In this document: piece after piece, positions 1 to 9,911 of the stretch | Layout of the letters: each line of letters opens with the position of its first letter | Numbering within the stretch: the stretch's first letter is position 1 | Source of the DNA: Gari tellinella | Taxonomy: Eukaryota; Mollusca; Bivalvia; Cardiida; Psammobiidae | Assembly: GCA_922989275.2 (NCBI GenBank) | Contig: OV277862.1 | Coordinates: forward strand, 17,279,543-17,343,542 | DNA: 64,000 nt | Direction of reading: 5' to 3' | The notes under the pieces: generated by a model | The model's input: the letters and a program-made list of their open reading frames with translations, nothing else | What the model was told of the DNA's origin: nothing | The model's database searches: none | Position numbers and translations under genes: made by a program

Positions 1-658
1 ACTCAAACAGTGATGGCACAGATCCTGCAAGTGATTCTGTAAATGGGTAAAAATAACCACATATAAAGGAGGCAAAGAGGATATTATAAAATTTGAAAAG
101 GTGTAAACCTATATCAACCTTGGACATTGAAATATGTCATCAGTTCAAGGTCTACACTGAAGCTGGTGGATAATGTCGGACAGTTGACCAATAGTAGATC
201 CTGATCATCAACAGTTACTGTTTCTTCTTCCAATGAGGACGAGGATCTCCACTGTTTGCATTGTTGAAAAATTCATTTCTCTTGCTCACTTGCACATAGT
301 AATTTCTTGCATTAATTTTAATTGAAGCTAATAGTAGATCCTGATTAACAATCATTTCTTCCTATGAGGGTGACGATCTGCATTGTTGAAAGTTCACTTC
401 CCTTGCTCTCACATGTACATAGCAATTTCTCACATCTAATTGAGGCTGAGCAAAGGTATAACAAAAAGACGTTAGCTGGTGATTTTATGTTTTTATTGCC
501 GAGTTTAAAACCAACATAGTGAAAGCCAGTCAAACTTGTCTTAACTCATTCACCCCAAAAACTTCAACCCATTTATTGCAATGAACTCTCCCTGTGTGCT
601 AACTGGAGGATTTCATTATACATATACAAGGGTAATTTATTAATACACTCAGGAGCTC
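1..658. other. Intergenic, no gene seen
   Basis: AT-rich sequence with fragments of hairpin MITEs (for example GTAGATCCTGATCA cores near 200 and 330). No exon or RNA gene is supported. Confidence 0.5.
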
Positions 659-914
659 TTAACCCATTACCACATACATACGCCTTTTTGTGACGCCTTT
701 AATTTATTCCTCCACTAAGGAAAATGGTTCCAATTTATATAGTTATTGAATATGTTTGATAGGAACTATTTTCTATATTCTAGCAGAAGGTAGCTTAAAG
801 CAGGCTGAAAGTAAAGCAGAATGTGCCTTAAGGCGCATTCTGCTTTACTTTCAACCTGCTTTAAGTGGTCACCTACATTCAAAACTAGAAACAGACTATG
901 AGGTAAAGAGTTAA
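659..914 (+). mobile_element. TTAA-ended hairpin MITE, family A
   Basis: TTAACCCATTAC at the left and GGTAAAGAGTTAA at the right around a near-perfect palindrome of AAAGCAGGCTGAAAGTAAAG type. The family consensus is about 320 bp, has no ORF and fits piggyBac-like target use. Confidence 0.75.
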
Positions 915-1070
915 TGAACTCAGGAGCTCTTAAATAATCTCCCTGATGCACTGCAGTATTTGTCCATACAGCAGAACATCTCATATGAAATAGCAAACAG
1001 TGCAGACCTTGATGTCAGAGTCTAAAGTGTTTGCTAACGTCTACTTTTGTGGACACTGGGCATAAATGGG

Positions 1071-1278
1071 TTAAAACGACATTTACAGTTTTCAACTTAC
1101 TCTTTTTTGGCCATTGAGCGTATTAAAATAAAAATTTAACTGTGTTTCAAAATGACAAATGGTGAAGACCCTGATCAGGAACACTCTGATCTAGGTCCAC
1201 TATTTGCATAGGACACATACACTCTTCACATATACACCGTTTGTAATTGACAGGTATACTCCTAGCAAAGGTTGAATG
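1071..1278 (+). mobile_element. MITE family B (degraded)
   Basis: A GAAGACCCTGATCAG / CTGATCTAGGTCC core and the terminal GCAAAGGTTGAATGTGTTAA typical of family B. Confidence 0.5.
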
Positions 1279-1356
1279 TGTTAACTCTTTCAATCAATGA
1301 AATCTCTTTTCATGCCATTAATACTCATTAACTTCTGTCCTTTCCTGAATAGAGCC

Positions 1357-1589
1357 ATAATCCATTACTCCTTAACTTGTTTCTAGTTTTGGAGATAAGT
1401 GACTACTTAAAGCAGGTTAAAAGTAAAGCAGAATGCGCTTTAAGCATTCTGCTTTACTTTCAACCTGCTTTAAGCTAACATCTGCTAGGATATAGAAAAC
1501 AATACTAATGATACATATTCATGACTGTATAAATTGGAACTTTTTTCTTCTGTGGAAGAATAATTTAAAGGAATGGGGGAAAGGGTTAA
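1357..1589 (-). mobile_element. MITE family A
   Basis: Reverse-oriented copy (CCTGTTTCTAG-like arm first) ending GGGGGAAAGGGTTAA. Central GCAGAATGCGCTTTAAGC palindrome. Confidence 0.6.
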
Positions 1590-1767
1590 GCAATTTTCCC
1601 CACATCATTACAAGTTGATGCTTAAAGATGACTGAACGTAAAGCAGAAATCTCCCTGAGGGGGATTTCTGCTTTATCTTCAGCCTACTTTAAGCAGTTAT
1701 CTGTTTTCAACACTGACAGGGAAATGGCTTTGTGGCTATTGTAAAGAATATCTGCATGATCAGCCTT

Positions 1768-2031
1768 TTAACCCCATAAATACGCCTTTTTATGCCTTTC
1801 ACTTACTCCTCCGCTGAAGAAAAAAAGTTTCACTTTATACAGTAATGAATATGTACCAGAAGAAATATTTTCTGTCATCTAGCAAATGATAGCTTAAAGT
1901 AGGATGAGAGTAAAGCAGAATGCGCCTTAAGGCGCATTCTGCTTTGCTTTCAACCTGCTTTTAAGTAGTCGCCTATGATAGGACTTAGTCTATCTCCAAC
2001 ACTAGAAACAGGCTATGGGGTCAAGGGTTAA
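1768..2031 (+). mobile_element. MITE family A
   Basis: TTAACCCCATAAATACGCC to GGGGTCAAGGGTTAA, with a palindrome around GCGCCTTAAGGCGC. Confidence 0.75.
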
Positions 2032-3104
2032 GACTGGTGACTGCTTTATGCAAGGTTGAAGATAATGCAGAAATGTTCAGGACCTTTCCGCATTGCAATT
2101 TACCTAGCATTAAGCTGATTTCTTTACCTTTTCATTGCATGGCAGCTATGCGTGTTGCAAGTTTGACTACACAATCTAATGTACTCCAAATATGACTAGC
2201 AAATATCCCATCTATACAAGAGAAATACCCTAGAGAAATTGCACAAACACAATATGATGTATATAATATAGATATATGAAAAAAAAAAAAATCTTGCACA
2301 CAAAAAATGCTTTGTTCCCACAATTCTAACCATTTTGCTTCAAAATAAAACAAGTTGGTGGATAAAAAGATAGCCATCGATTACGAGTTGGTTACCAGTC
2401 TGAAATACAGTGGAGAAAACGTTATTCTTCCGTTTGAACGCAATCGTATTGCAATGAAATATAGAAAATGACAACTTTTTGACAATTCTGACTACCAGCT
2501 TTATTCTGGGTGCAAACAGTTTGGAGCCTGATCAGACGCCGGGTTACCCGGCGTCTGATCTGGCTCCAAATTGTTTGCAATGGAAATAATAGTATTGGCG
2601 TCAACGCATTTTTTGGGAAAGAAAAACGTTTTCTCTAATGTACGCTGCACATGGGGCACAAACTGCTAACCTAAGCCGCAAACAGTGGCAACTGAACACG
2701 CTACAGGTTTTATGTTATACTTAGTAAAGGGTAATACACACTTACCGGTAACAGAAAGATAACAATAACCTAGAGAAGAAAGCTGTGTTTGTGACTGCAT
2801 AAAAATAATTCACCACTGATTTCTATTTGGTGGCATAATATATAACTAACAAAGCTAATATGTAGCTAACAGAACACTTTTAGTCTATCTCTTATTACTA
2901 TAAGAAGTTTCGGGGAGTATAACATTACGAAATAACAATGGCTGAAGCAAACAATAATTCTACACAACTAGTCTAGTCCATTTTGACTAGTGAGTTTCTT
3001 TTGTGAAATATTGTTAAATGACAAATAATGCAAGGACTCCTGAACTCGGTCTACACTGTTTGCATATAAGATAAGAGTCAACATCTGGTTGTAGTATTGG
3101 GATT
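2032..3104. other. Intergenic, no gene; one family C hairpin
   Basis: Near 2516-2578 a hairpin CAGACGCCGG/CCGGCGTCTG flanked by CAAACAGTTTGGAG is a family C core. Otherwise AT-rich sequence without recognisable exons. Confidence 0.5.
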
Positions 3105-3355
3105 TTAACCCATTACCTGATATACACACTTTTTAAGCCTTTAACTTATTCCTCTACTAAAGTAAATAGTTCTAATCTATACGGTTATGAATATGCAACA
3201 AAATAAATGGTTTTTTATAGCCTAGCAGATGGTAGATTAAAGCAGGTTAAAAGTAAAGCAGAATGTGCCTTTAGGCACATTCTGCTTTACTTTCAACCTG
3301 CTTTATATGGTCACCTGTATTAAAAACTAGAAACGGCCTAAATGGTAAAAGGTTT
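3105..3355 (+). mobile_element. MITE family A
   Basis: TTAACCCATTACC start, hairpin GTGCCTTTAGGCAC, and a decayed right end. Confidence 0.65.
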
Positions 3356-3543
3356 ATGTTTACATTAGCATGTTCAAGTACTACTCTAAATGTGCAAGTT
3401 TTGCAATGACATCTATACATGATTCTCATTATATCTAAGTAATAAATATAATAATGATACTAACACTATATTTTAGACTCTTAGTGATATAACAATCTTA
3501 CAATGGGATTTCACAATGGCACTGGTATACATTTAAACTTGTG

Positions 3544-3771
3544 TTAACCCATAACCCCATAGACACACCTTTAATTTATACCTCCACAGAAGAAAATAGT
3601 TCCAATTTAATTATTTATGCAGTCACAAATATATACCATAAAAAATATTTTCTATATCCTAGCTGATGGTTGCTTAAAGCAGGTTGAAGGCACATCCTGC
3701 CTTACTTTCAACCAGCTTTTAGAGGTCACCTGTCTTCAAAACTAGAAACAGGCTCAGGAGTAATGGGTTAA
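3544..3771 (+). mobile_element. MITE family A, core shortened
   Basis: TTAACCCATAACCCC to GGAGTAATGGGTTAA. The hairpin core is partly deleted. Confidence 0.7.
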
Positions 3772-3867
3772 ACAGCTGGAAGAACATTTGACAGACTAAA
3801 GCAGCTTAACCCTGTCCCTCATAGAAACAATTGGAAACCTATACAGAAAAAGAATCTGCCACGAGTA

Positions 3868-3985
3868 GCTGTATGAGACAAGCTGATCTCAACCTCGTCT
3901 AGAATAGAAAAGTTATTAAGCTCGCCAAGGCTTGCTTAATAACATTTCAATTCTAGACTAGGTTGAGATCAGCTTGTCTCATACA
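3868..3985. repeat. Imperfect palindrome
   Basis: GTATGAGACAAGCTGATCTC and its complement GAGATCAGCTTGTCTCATAC flank a loop region containing TTATTAAGC/GCTTAATAAC; a hairpin element of unidentified family. Confidence 0.6.
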
Positions 3986-4125
3986 CTGACTCATGACAGA
4001 TCCTATATGTCCTACATTAACCCTTTACTCCATACCTCTATATTTCAACCACCAAATTGTGTTAATTACTAACTGTTTAGCACATTCAACACTAGCATTC
4101 TTTACAAATAGTGAACCTGATAAAG

Positions 4126-4214
4126 GTAAATAAAGTAGAACCAACGACCCGACAAGTTGGGTTTACGATTTTATTTCTTACCGACGTTTCGAATCTACAA
4201 GATTCTTCTTCATA
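4126..4214 (-). repeat. Short repeat with GTTCTACTTT end and hammerhead-like core
   Basis: On the minus strand it reads TGAAGAAGAATCT, a loop, AGATTCGAAACGTCGG, and ends GTCGTTGGTTCTACTTT. Related sequences lie near 16385 and 18117. A possible retroelement 3' module. Confidence 0.4.
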
Positions 4215-4436
4215 GTGAATGGTGAACCTGTGAGGATTACACTTGTCCTATGCAAACAGTGCAGACCCTGATTAGAGGGCTCCTTAAGGAGCCCTCAGAT
4301 CAGGGTTTACACTGTTTGTCATTTTGAAATATATTGTTAAAATCAACCCTAAATAGTCAAAAATGGACTAGACTTATTTTGAAATTGGAATTGTCCATTA
4401 AAAGTTTCAGTTCTGAATGAGTTAGGACTGTGTGCA

Positions 4437-4729
4437 TGCAGGTGACTGCTTAATTCAAGGTGAAAGTAAAACAGAAAGCTCCTGAAGGAGCTTCCTGTTT
4501 TGCTTTGACCTTGTTTTAAGCTGTAACCTGTCTTTTATACAACCAATTAGCCTTCTTTTTGGTGGTCACATCAAAACTCTATACATGTATTATGACTACC
4601 AAATTGTGTTAATTATTATCTGTTTAAGACAGGTGACTGCTTAATTCAAGGTGAAAGTAAAACAGAAAGCTCCTGAAGGAGCTTCCTGTTTTGCTTTAAC
4701 CTTGTTTTAAGCTGTAACCTGTCTTTTAT
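4437..4729. repeat. Two near-identical copies of a family F hairpin unit
   Basis: GTGACTGCTTAATTCAAGGT...AGCTGTAACCTGTCTTTTAT occurs at about 4441-4538 and again at 4629-4729, each with an AAAGCTCCTGAAGGAGCTT hairpin. These are parts of TA-flanked pogo/Tc1-like MITEs. Confidence 0.6.
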
Positions 4730-4862
4730 CCCATTAACTCATAAGCGATTAACAATTATCAGTGCTTATCTCAATACATGCTAGTTGAATAAGGTGAGTC
4801 AAAATGAGTTAGTATGAGGCTATTGCGCAATGAGTCAAAATGAGTCGGTATGGCTTAATGGG
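4730..4862 (+). mobile_element. 133-bp TTAA-type MITE with TTAT target duplication
   Basis: CCCATTAACTC...GGCTTAATGGG with TTAT on both sides, inserted in a family F repeat. The unoccupied version, CTTTTATACAACC, is present at 4532-4544. Confidence 0.75.
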
Positions 4863-5097
4863 TTATACAACCAATTAGCCTTCTTTTCGGTAGTCACATT
4901 AGAGGGGTTTTACTATACTACAGCCTAGTTGTTGAATGTTTAAAACAGATATAAGTAAAGCAGAAATTTAGTAGTGACCTGTCTAAAACACCGAAAACAA
5001 ACTTTGATGGAATGAGTTAATATAGAACGAGAAACCGCCAATGTCGGTATGGCCGGATTGTCTGCACTTTTGCTTTGCATATAATATAATATAGTTA

Positions 5098-5965
5098 CCC
5101 ATGGCATGTGATGATGACCTCACTACAACTGTACATGCTAAATTTGGTTGCTGTAGGACTTAAACTTTGTCTAAAACTGACACTTACAAAAAGGTAAACC
5201 AATTTCCAACCAAAAGGTTAACCAAGAATTCTCTAAGTCATTGGACCGTGAAACCTAGGTCACAGTGACCTATTTACCCACGGCATGTGATGATGACCTC
5301 ACTACAACTGTACATGCCAAATTTGGTTGCTGTAGGACTTAAACTTAAACTAAAACTGACACTTACAAAAAGGTTAACCAAGAACTCTCTAAGTCGTTGG
5401 ACCGTGAAATCTAGGTCACAGTGACCTATTTACCCACAGCATGTGATGATGACCTCACTACAACTGTACATGCCAAATTTGGTTGCTGTAGGACTCAAGC
5501 TTTGGCTAAAACTGACACTAACAAAAAGGTAAACCAAAGCGCAACGAAAAGGTTAACCAAGAATTCTCTAAGTCATTGGACCGTGAAATCTAGGTAACAG
5601 TGACCTGGTTACCCACGGCATGTGATGATGACCTCACTACAACTGTACATGCCAAATTTGGTTGCTGTAGGACTTAAACTTTGACTTAAATTGACACTTA
5701 CAAAAAGGTAAACCAAGACGCAAACGAAAAGGTTAACCAAGAACTCTCTAAGTCATTGGACCGTGAAATCTAGGTCACAGTGACCTAGTTACCCACGGTA
5801 TGTGATGATGACCTCACTACAACTGTCCATGCCAAATTTGGTTGCTGTAGGACTTAAGCTTTGGCTAAAACTGACACTAACAAAAAGGTCAACCAAAGTG
5901 AGGACGGACGGACAGACAGACGGACGGCATTCGCCAATCTATAGACCGCATTTTCAATCCGGCCA
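5098..5965 (+). repeat. Tandem array, five copies of about 180 bp, with GGACGGACGG end
   Basis: Units start GGCATGTGATGATGACCTCA near 5103, 5282, 5438, 5617 and 5797, and contain CCAAATTTGGTTGCTGTAGG and GGTCACAGTGACC. One unit is shortened by about 24 bp. The array ends in a CGGACGGACAGACAGACGG tract. It resembles pearl/DINE-type elements of bivalves (inference). Confidence 0.75.
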
Positions 5966-6029
5966 ATAAAATGCTGAAACTTTTTGGCGAGCTTTCTTGC
6001 TTACCTTGTACTGCATTGAGTAGCTATCT

Positions 6030-6218
6030 CAGGGTTCCAAATAAGTGGAGTATCTCAAAAACTAAAATCTTTATTTCTGTATTAAACCCTAAGGCGTCAC
6101 TATTCATTAGAATCGTCTCTTCAAGACGATTCTAATGAGAAGTCACACCATAGGTTTTAGTGCTGAAATGAGAAAGTCTTCAATTTGTCCAATTTACTCC
6201 TTCTTATCTGGAGCCCTG
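6030..6218. mobile_element. MITE family D (CAGGGCTCC ends)
   Basis: Terminal inverted repeats CAGGGTTCCAAATAAG and CTTATCTGGAGCCCTG around the palindrome ATTAGAATCGTCTCTTCAAG. Its right half is included in a 194-bp tandem duplication. Confidence 0.7.
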
Positions 6219-6507
6219 TATAATAATCTATCTTCAGAGATAGCAACAGCTTTTAAGAAAGCAGCTGAACATATAATATGTATATGAAGTATACACAGAT
6301 GTGTATTGCATAGTTCAAGACGATTCTAATGAGAAGTCACACCATAGGTTTTAGTGCTGAAATGAGAAAGTCTTCAATTTGTCCAATTTACTCCTTCTTA
6401 TCTGGAGCCCTGTATAATAATCTATCTTCAGAGATAGCAACAGCTTTTAAGAAAGCAGCTGAACATATAATATGTATATGAAGTATACACAGATGTGTAT
6501 TGCATAG
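6120..6507 (+). repeat. Tandem duplication, 2 x 194 bp
   Basis: TTCAAGACGATTCTAATGAG...GATGTGTATTGCATAG occurs at 6120 and again at 6314 with essentially no differences. The low divergence implies a recent event or an assembly duplication. Confidence 0.85.
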
Positions 6508-6979
6508 TTTTGTATTAAGTATATACATATATCTTATATCAAGAATATCATATTCTTATATATATATTTCACATATAACAAAGAGATCAACCTTGGTTCA
6601 TTTTTTAAAACTCTGCTTTATACTCATTTTCAAGCACAAATCAGCAACTGGATATAGCAAACCAGCTGAAAGACTTCCCACATACAAAGTGACCAGACCA
6701 GGATTCTAACTCAAAGGGGTGCATCAACAGGATTTAGCATGAAATGACATTCTATGTGGAAAAGGTAGAGGCTTTGAAGTATATTGTACTTCTATGAGGG
6801 ATTTCCAACGCCCCGGACAGAAAGGACAAACTCTTAGATCTTGGTCTACACTGAATCATTTTCAAAAGGTTGAAACTCAAAATACATCTATCAAACCTAA
6901 AGATTAATAAAGACCTAGTAGGGGGTTATACATGTACATGTAGTATATTGATTTATCACTAGGCTTTATTTACAACATA

Positions 6980-7173
6980 CAGTCGAAACTCGGTACTAAG
7001 AACTCGCTTAAATCGATTGTATCAGTATTTCATAAGCTGAATTTCGATAAGTCGATCTCGCTTATGTCGAACATACCCTTATTTCAAAGTTAAAGCCTGG
7101 CTAAGCCACGTCTTAACTGTGAAATATGGGTATGTTCGAACTAACGTGAGTTCTAAGTATCCAGTTTCGACTG
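6980..7173. mobile_element. TA-flanked pogo/Tigger-like MITE
   Basis: Ends CAGTCGAAACTCGGTACT and AGTTTCGACTG, flanked by TA on both sides. Internal palindrome GAACATACCCTTATTTCA / TGAAATATGGGTATGTTC. Confidence 0.8.
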
Positions 7174-7231
7174 TATGTATCACTGGGTTGAGGCCTGAAA
7201 ACTAGAAATGAGACATAAAATATCATAGAGC

Positions 7232-7403
7232 TTAACCATTTACCCCATAGCCTGTTTCTTTATATTGAAGACAGGTGACAACATAAAGCAAGATGAAAGT
7301 AAAGCACAATGTGCCTTTCAACCTGTATATGATGGAACTATTTTCTTCAGTAAAGAAATTCAATAAATGCATTAAAAGGTGTATCTATGGATTAAGGGGT
7401 TAA
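7232..7403 (-). mobile_element. MITE family A, internally deleted
   Basis: TTAACCATTTACCCCATAGC to TATGGATTAAGGGGTTAA; the core palindrome is lost. Confidence 0.65.
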
Positions 7404-7655
7404 ACTGCTAGAATCTAAGGGGAACTATATATAGTATAGTTCATATAATATTATACATGTATATATGACTTTATATTATACATGAATATATACATATGAC
7501 ACATGTAAATGATTAATGGATCAGGACTCCAGATAAGAGAGTGTAAACCACTTAATACTAATGTTTTCTCCTTTAAATACATCCACTCCTATTGAAAGTT
7601 TTTATCATAATAATATTAAGAGTATTGATAGAAATCAAGCTCAACATGATGCTGG

Positions 7656-7917
7656 TTAACTCTTTACCCCATAGCCTGTTTCTAGTTTTGAAGATAGGTT
7701 AGTAATTACCACTTAAAGCAGATTGAAAGTAAGGCAGAATGTGCCCAAAGGCGCATTATGTTTAACTTTCAGCCAGCTTAAAGCTACCATCTGCTAGATT
7801 ATATAAAATATTTCTTTTAATACCTTTCCATGACTGTATAAATTGGAACTATTTTCTTCAAAAGAGGGAATAAATTAATTGTGCTAAAAGGCTTTTCTAT
7901 GGGGGAAATAGGTTAAG
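7656..7917 (-). mobile_element. MITE family A
   Basis: TTAACTCTTTACCCCATAGC to GGGGGAAATAGGTTAA with the central palindrome. Confidence 0.7.
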
Positions 7918-7968
7918 TTTGAGCAGAGTATTAGAGATGTAATATCAGCATAGTTGTATGAGTTTCAT

Positions 7969-8092
7969 AAACCCTTTACCCCACAGCCTGTCTCTTAAGA
8001 AAATTAACCACTTAAAGCAGGTTGAACATAAAGCAGAATGCTTCATTCTGCTTTAAGTTCAACCTGCTTTAAGCTATGATCTGGTGAAGAGG
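7969..8092 (-). mobile_element. MITE family A, truncated
   Basis: CCCTTTACCCCACAGCCTG and the hairpin AGCAGAATGCTTCATTCTGC; the right half is missing. Confidence 0.6.
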
Positions 8093-8223
8093 AGTCGTGA
8101 GTGATCAGAATGGCTTACCTTGAGCATTCTGCTCAGGGGAGTGAAGTACAAAGACAGTAAAGTTCCAGTTTAATGAGAACTGGAAAAAAGATTTGTGTAA
8201 GAATATGCTTGGCATGTGACTGT

Positions 8224-8475
8224 TTAACCCTTTACCTTATAGAAGCGCCTTTTAGCGCATTCCGTTTAATCCTCCGCTGAAGAAAATAATTCCAATCTAT
8301 ACAGTCATGAATATGTATCAGAAGGAATATTTTCTTAATTCTAGCAGGTGGTAACTTAAAGCAGGCTGAAAGTAAAGCAGAATGCGCCTTAGGGCGCATT
8401 CTGCTTTGCTTTCAACCTGCTTTAAGTAGTCACCTATTTTCAAAACTAGAAAGAGGTTATGGGATAAAGGGTCAA
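8224..8475 (+). mobile_element. MITE family A
   Basis: TTAACCCTTTACCTTATAG to GGGATAAAGGGTCAA; hairpin GCGCCTTAGGGCGC. Confidence 0.75.
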
Positions 8476-8606
8476 AGCATGATGTACAGTTAAGCAGACA
8501 TCCTCCTATAGTTCTACCATGAGTCGTTCTTTGAGCAGCCACTATATTAGTAGGTTACTGTATCACAACAGTAAGACGTCAATACAATAACAACTCCAAT
8601 AAATAT

Positions 8607-8935
8607 TAACCCACTGACCCCTAAAATTTCAAATGGACAATTCAAGCTTCCAATAAAGTCTAGTCCATTTTCTACTATTTTGTGGTTTTTTCCTTAACTG
8701 ATTGCAAAATGGCAAACCGTGTTGACCCTGATCAGAGGGCTCCTTTAGAAGTCCTCTGATCCAGGTCTACACTATTTGCATAGGACAAAATGTACTCTTC
8801 ACCTTTACACTATTTGTAAACAGTGTAGAATCCCTCTGATCTTGATCTTCACTGTTTGCATAGGGCAAATGTTCTCCTCACAGGTAGTGACTGTTTGTAA
8901 AAGACGAGTATACTTGTCGCTAGGGCTCAATGTGT
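8607..8935 (+). mobile_element. MITE family B with repeated core
   Basis: TTAACCCACTGACCCC, the GATCAGAGGGCTCC hairpin, a second degenerate core copy, and an end GTCGCTAGGGCTCAATGTGT. Confidence 0.6.
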
Positions 8936-8989
8936 AAATCCTTACTACGCTCAGTTTACAAAGTAACTCTTCCATCTTCTAAATAGCAA

Positions 8990-9150
8990 CCAGTTTTCAA
9001 TGATTCCAGAGGAATTTATCCCCAAAATATTTTAAACTATGGCAAACAGTGTAGACCCAGATCAGAGGAATCCTTCAGGAGTCTTCTGATCTGGGTCTAC
9101 ACTGTTGGAAAACGATAAATGTACTTGTTTCGCACACAGTAAGGTTTCAC
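8990..9150 (+). mobile_element. MITE family B, partial
   Basis: Palindrome CAGTGTAGACCCAGATCAGA / TCTGATCTGGGTCTACACTG without clear TTAA ends. Confidence 0.6.
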
Positions 9151-9421
9151 TGGTATTCTGTGTAACATAGTTATGTGTATAGAGAAATCTCATCTATATT
9201 TCATTGTACATACATGTATATAAATATAACTATAAAAATACAATAAAAGGATTTATAAAAATGGTATTGCTATATTGTAAAGTCATAGTATTTCAACCAC
9301 ACCTATGGTTTATTCTTTGTGTCTAAGCAAGATCCAAGTAAAGCAGAAAGCTCCTGTAGGAACTCTCTTCTTTACTTGTATCTTGCTTTAAGCTGCCACT
9401 TGTCATTTGTGTTTAACATCA

Positions 9422-9676
9422 CTAACTCATTCATCCCCGAGAGTTGAAAAAGAAAATTCCAGTTTCCAATTAAGTCTAGTCCATTTTTTTGACTATATAG
9501 GGGTTTTTTTTTTACAATTTATCGCAAACTGACAAACAGTGTAGACCCTGATCAGAGGGCTCCTTTAGGAGCCCTATGATCTGGGTCTACACTGTTTGCA
9601 TAGGACAAGCATACTCTTCCCAGGTACACTGTTTAAAAATGATGAGTATACTCGTCTCTTGGGTTGTATGAGTTAA
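9422..9676 (+). mobile_element. MITE family B in the POGLUT 3' flank
   Basis: CTAACTCATTCATCCCCGAG to TTGGGTTGTATGAGTTAA with the GATCAGAGGGCTCC core, just downstream of the POGLUT stop codon. Confidence 0.65.
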
Positions 9677-9743
9677 TGAATATTTTGTGTGGTTGTAATA
9701 GGTGGACTTTACTACTTGAACAAATACTATTGCGTAACAGTCA

Positions 9744-9911
9744 TCAAAGTTCTTCCTTCTTCTGTTTTTGTTGTTGTTGTTGTTTTTTATGTTGTTTAAC
9801 AGCTGGTCTTTTACAGTCACACTCGGCCTCATAGCCTCCTGGCTGCTCCACCTCCTCCCATTGATCTCCTTCTGGTGGTGATACAGGCGCAGTAAATAAT
9901 GACGTGAACTT
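9744..9911 (-). CDS. POGLUT2: POGLUT2/3 last coding exon (distal copy) with ER-retrieval C-terminus
   Basis: Codons 474-528 and TGA. After the acceptor TATTGTAG it reads [20 protein letters not shown], an acidic and Cys-containing stretch (AECDCKRP), five glutamines from CAA repeats, and ends KQKKEEL. KEEL is a KDEL-type ER retrieval signal in the expected position. An AATAAA hexamer at 9314-9309 on the minus strand is a possible polyadenylation signal; a TTAA-ended MITE (9422-9676) would then lie in the 3' UTR. Confidence 0.92.
   Translation of the reverse strand, partial: KFTSLFTAPVSPPEGDQWEEVEQPGGYEAECDCKRPAVKQHKKQQQQQKQKKEEL

Noticed and set aside
5098..5965. CRISPR-like regular repeats
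   Set aside because: Units of about 180 bp without unique spacers; a eukaryotic tandem-array element.
1..9700. Possible exons of a neighbouring gene
   Set aside because: All short frames overlap MITE hairpins; none has conserved motifs with matching splice sites.
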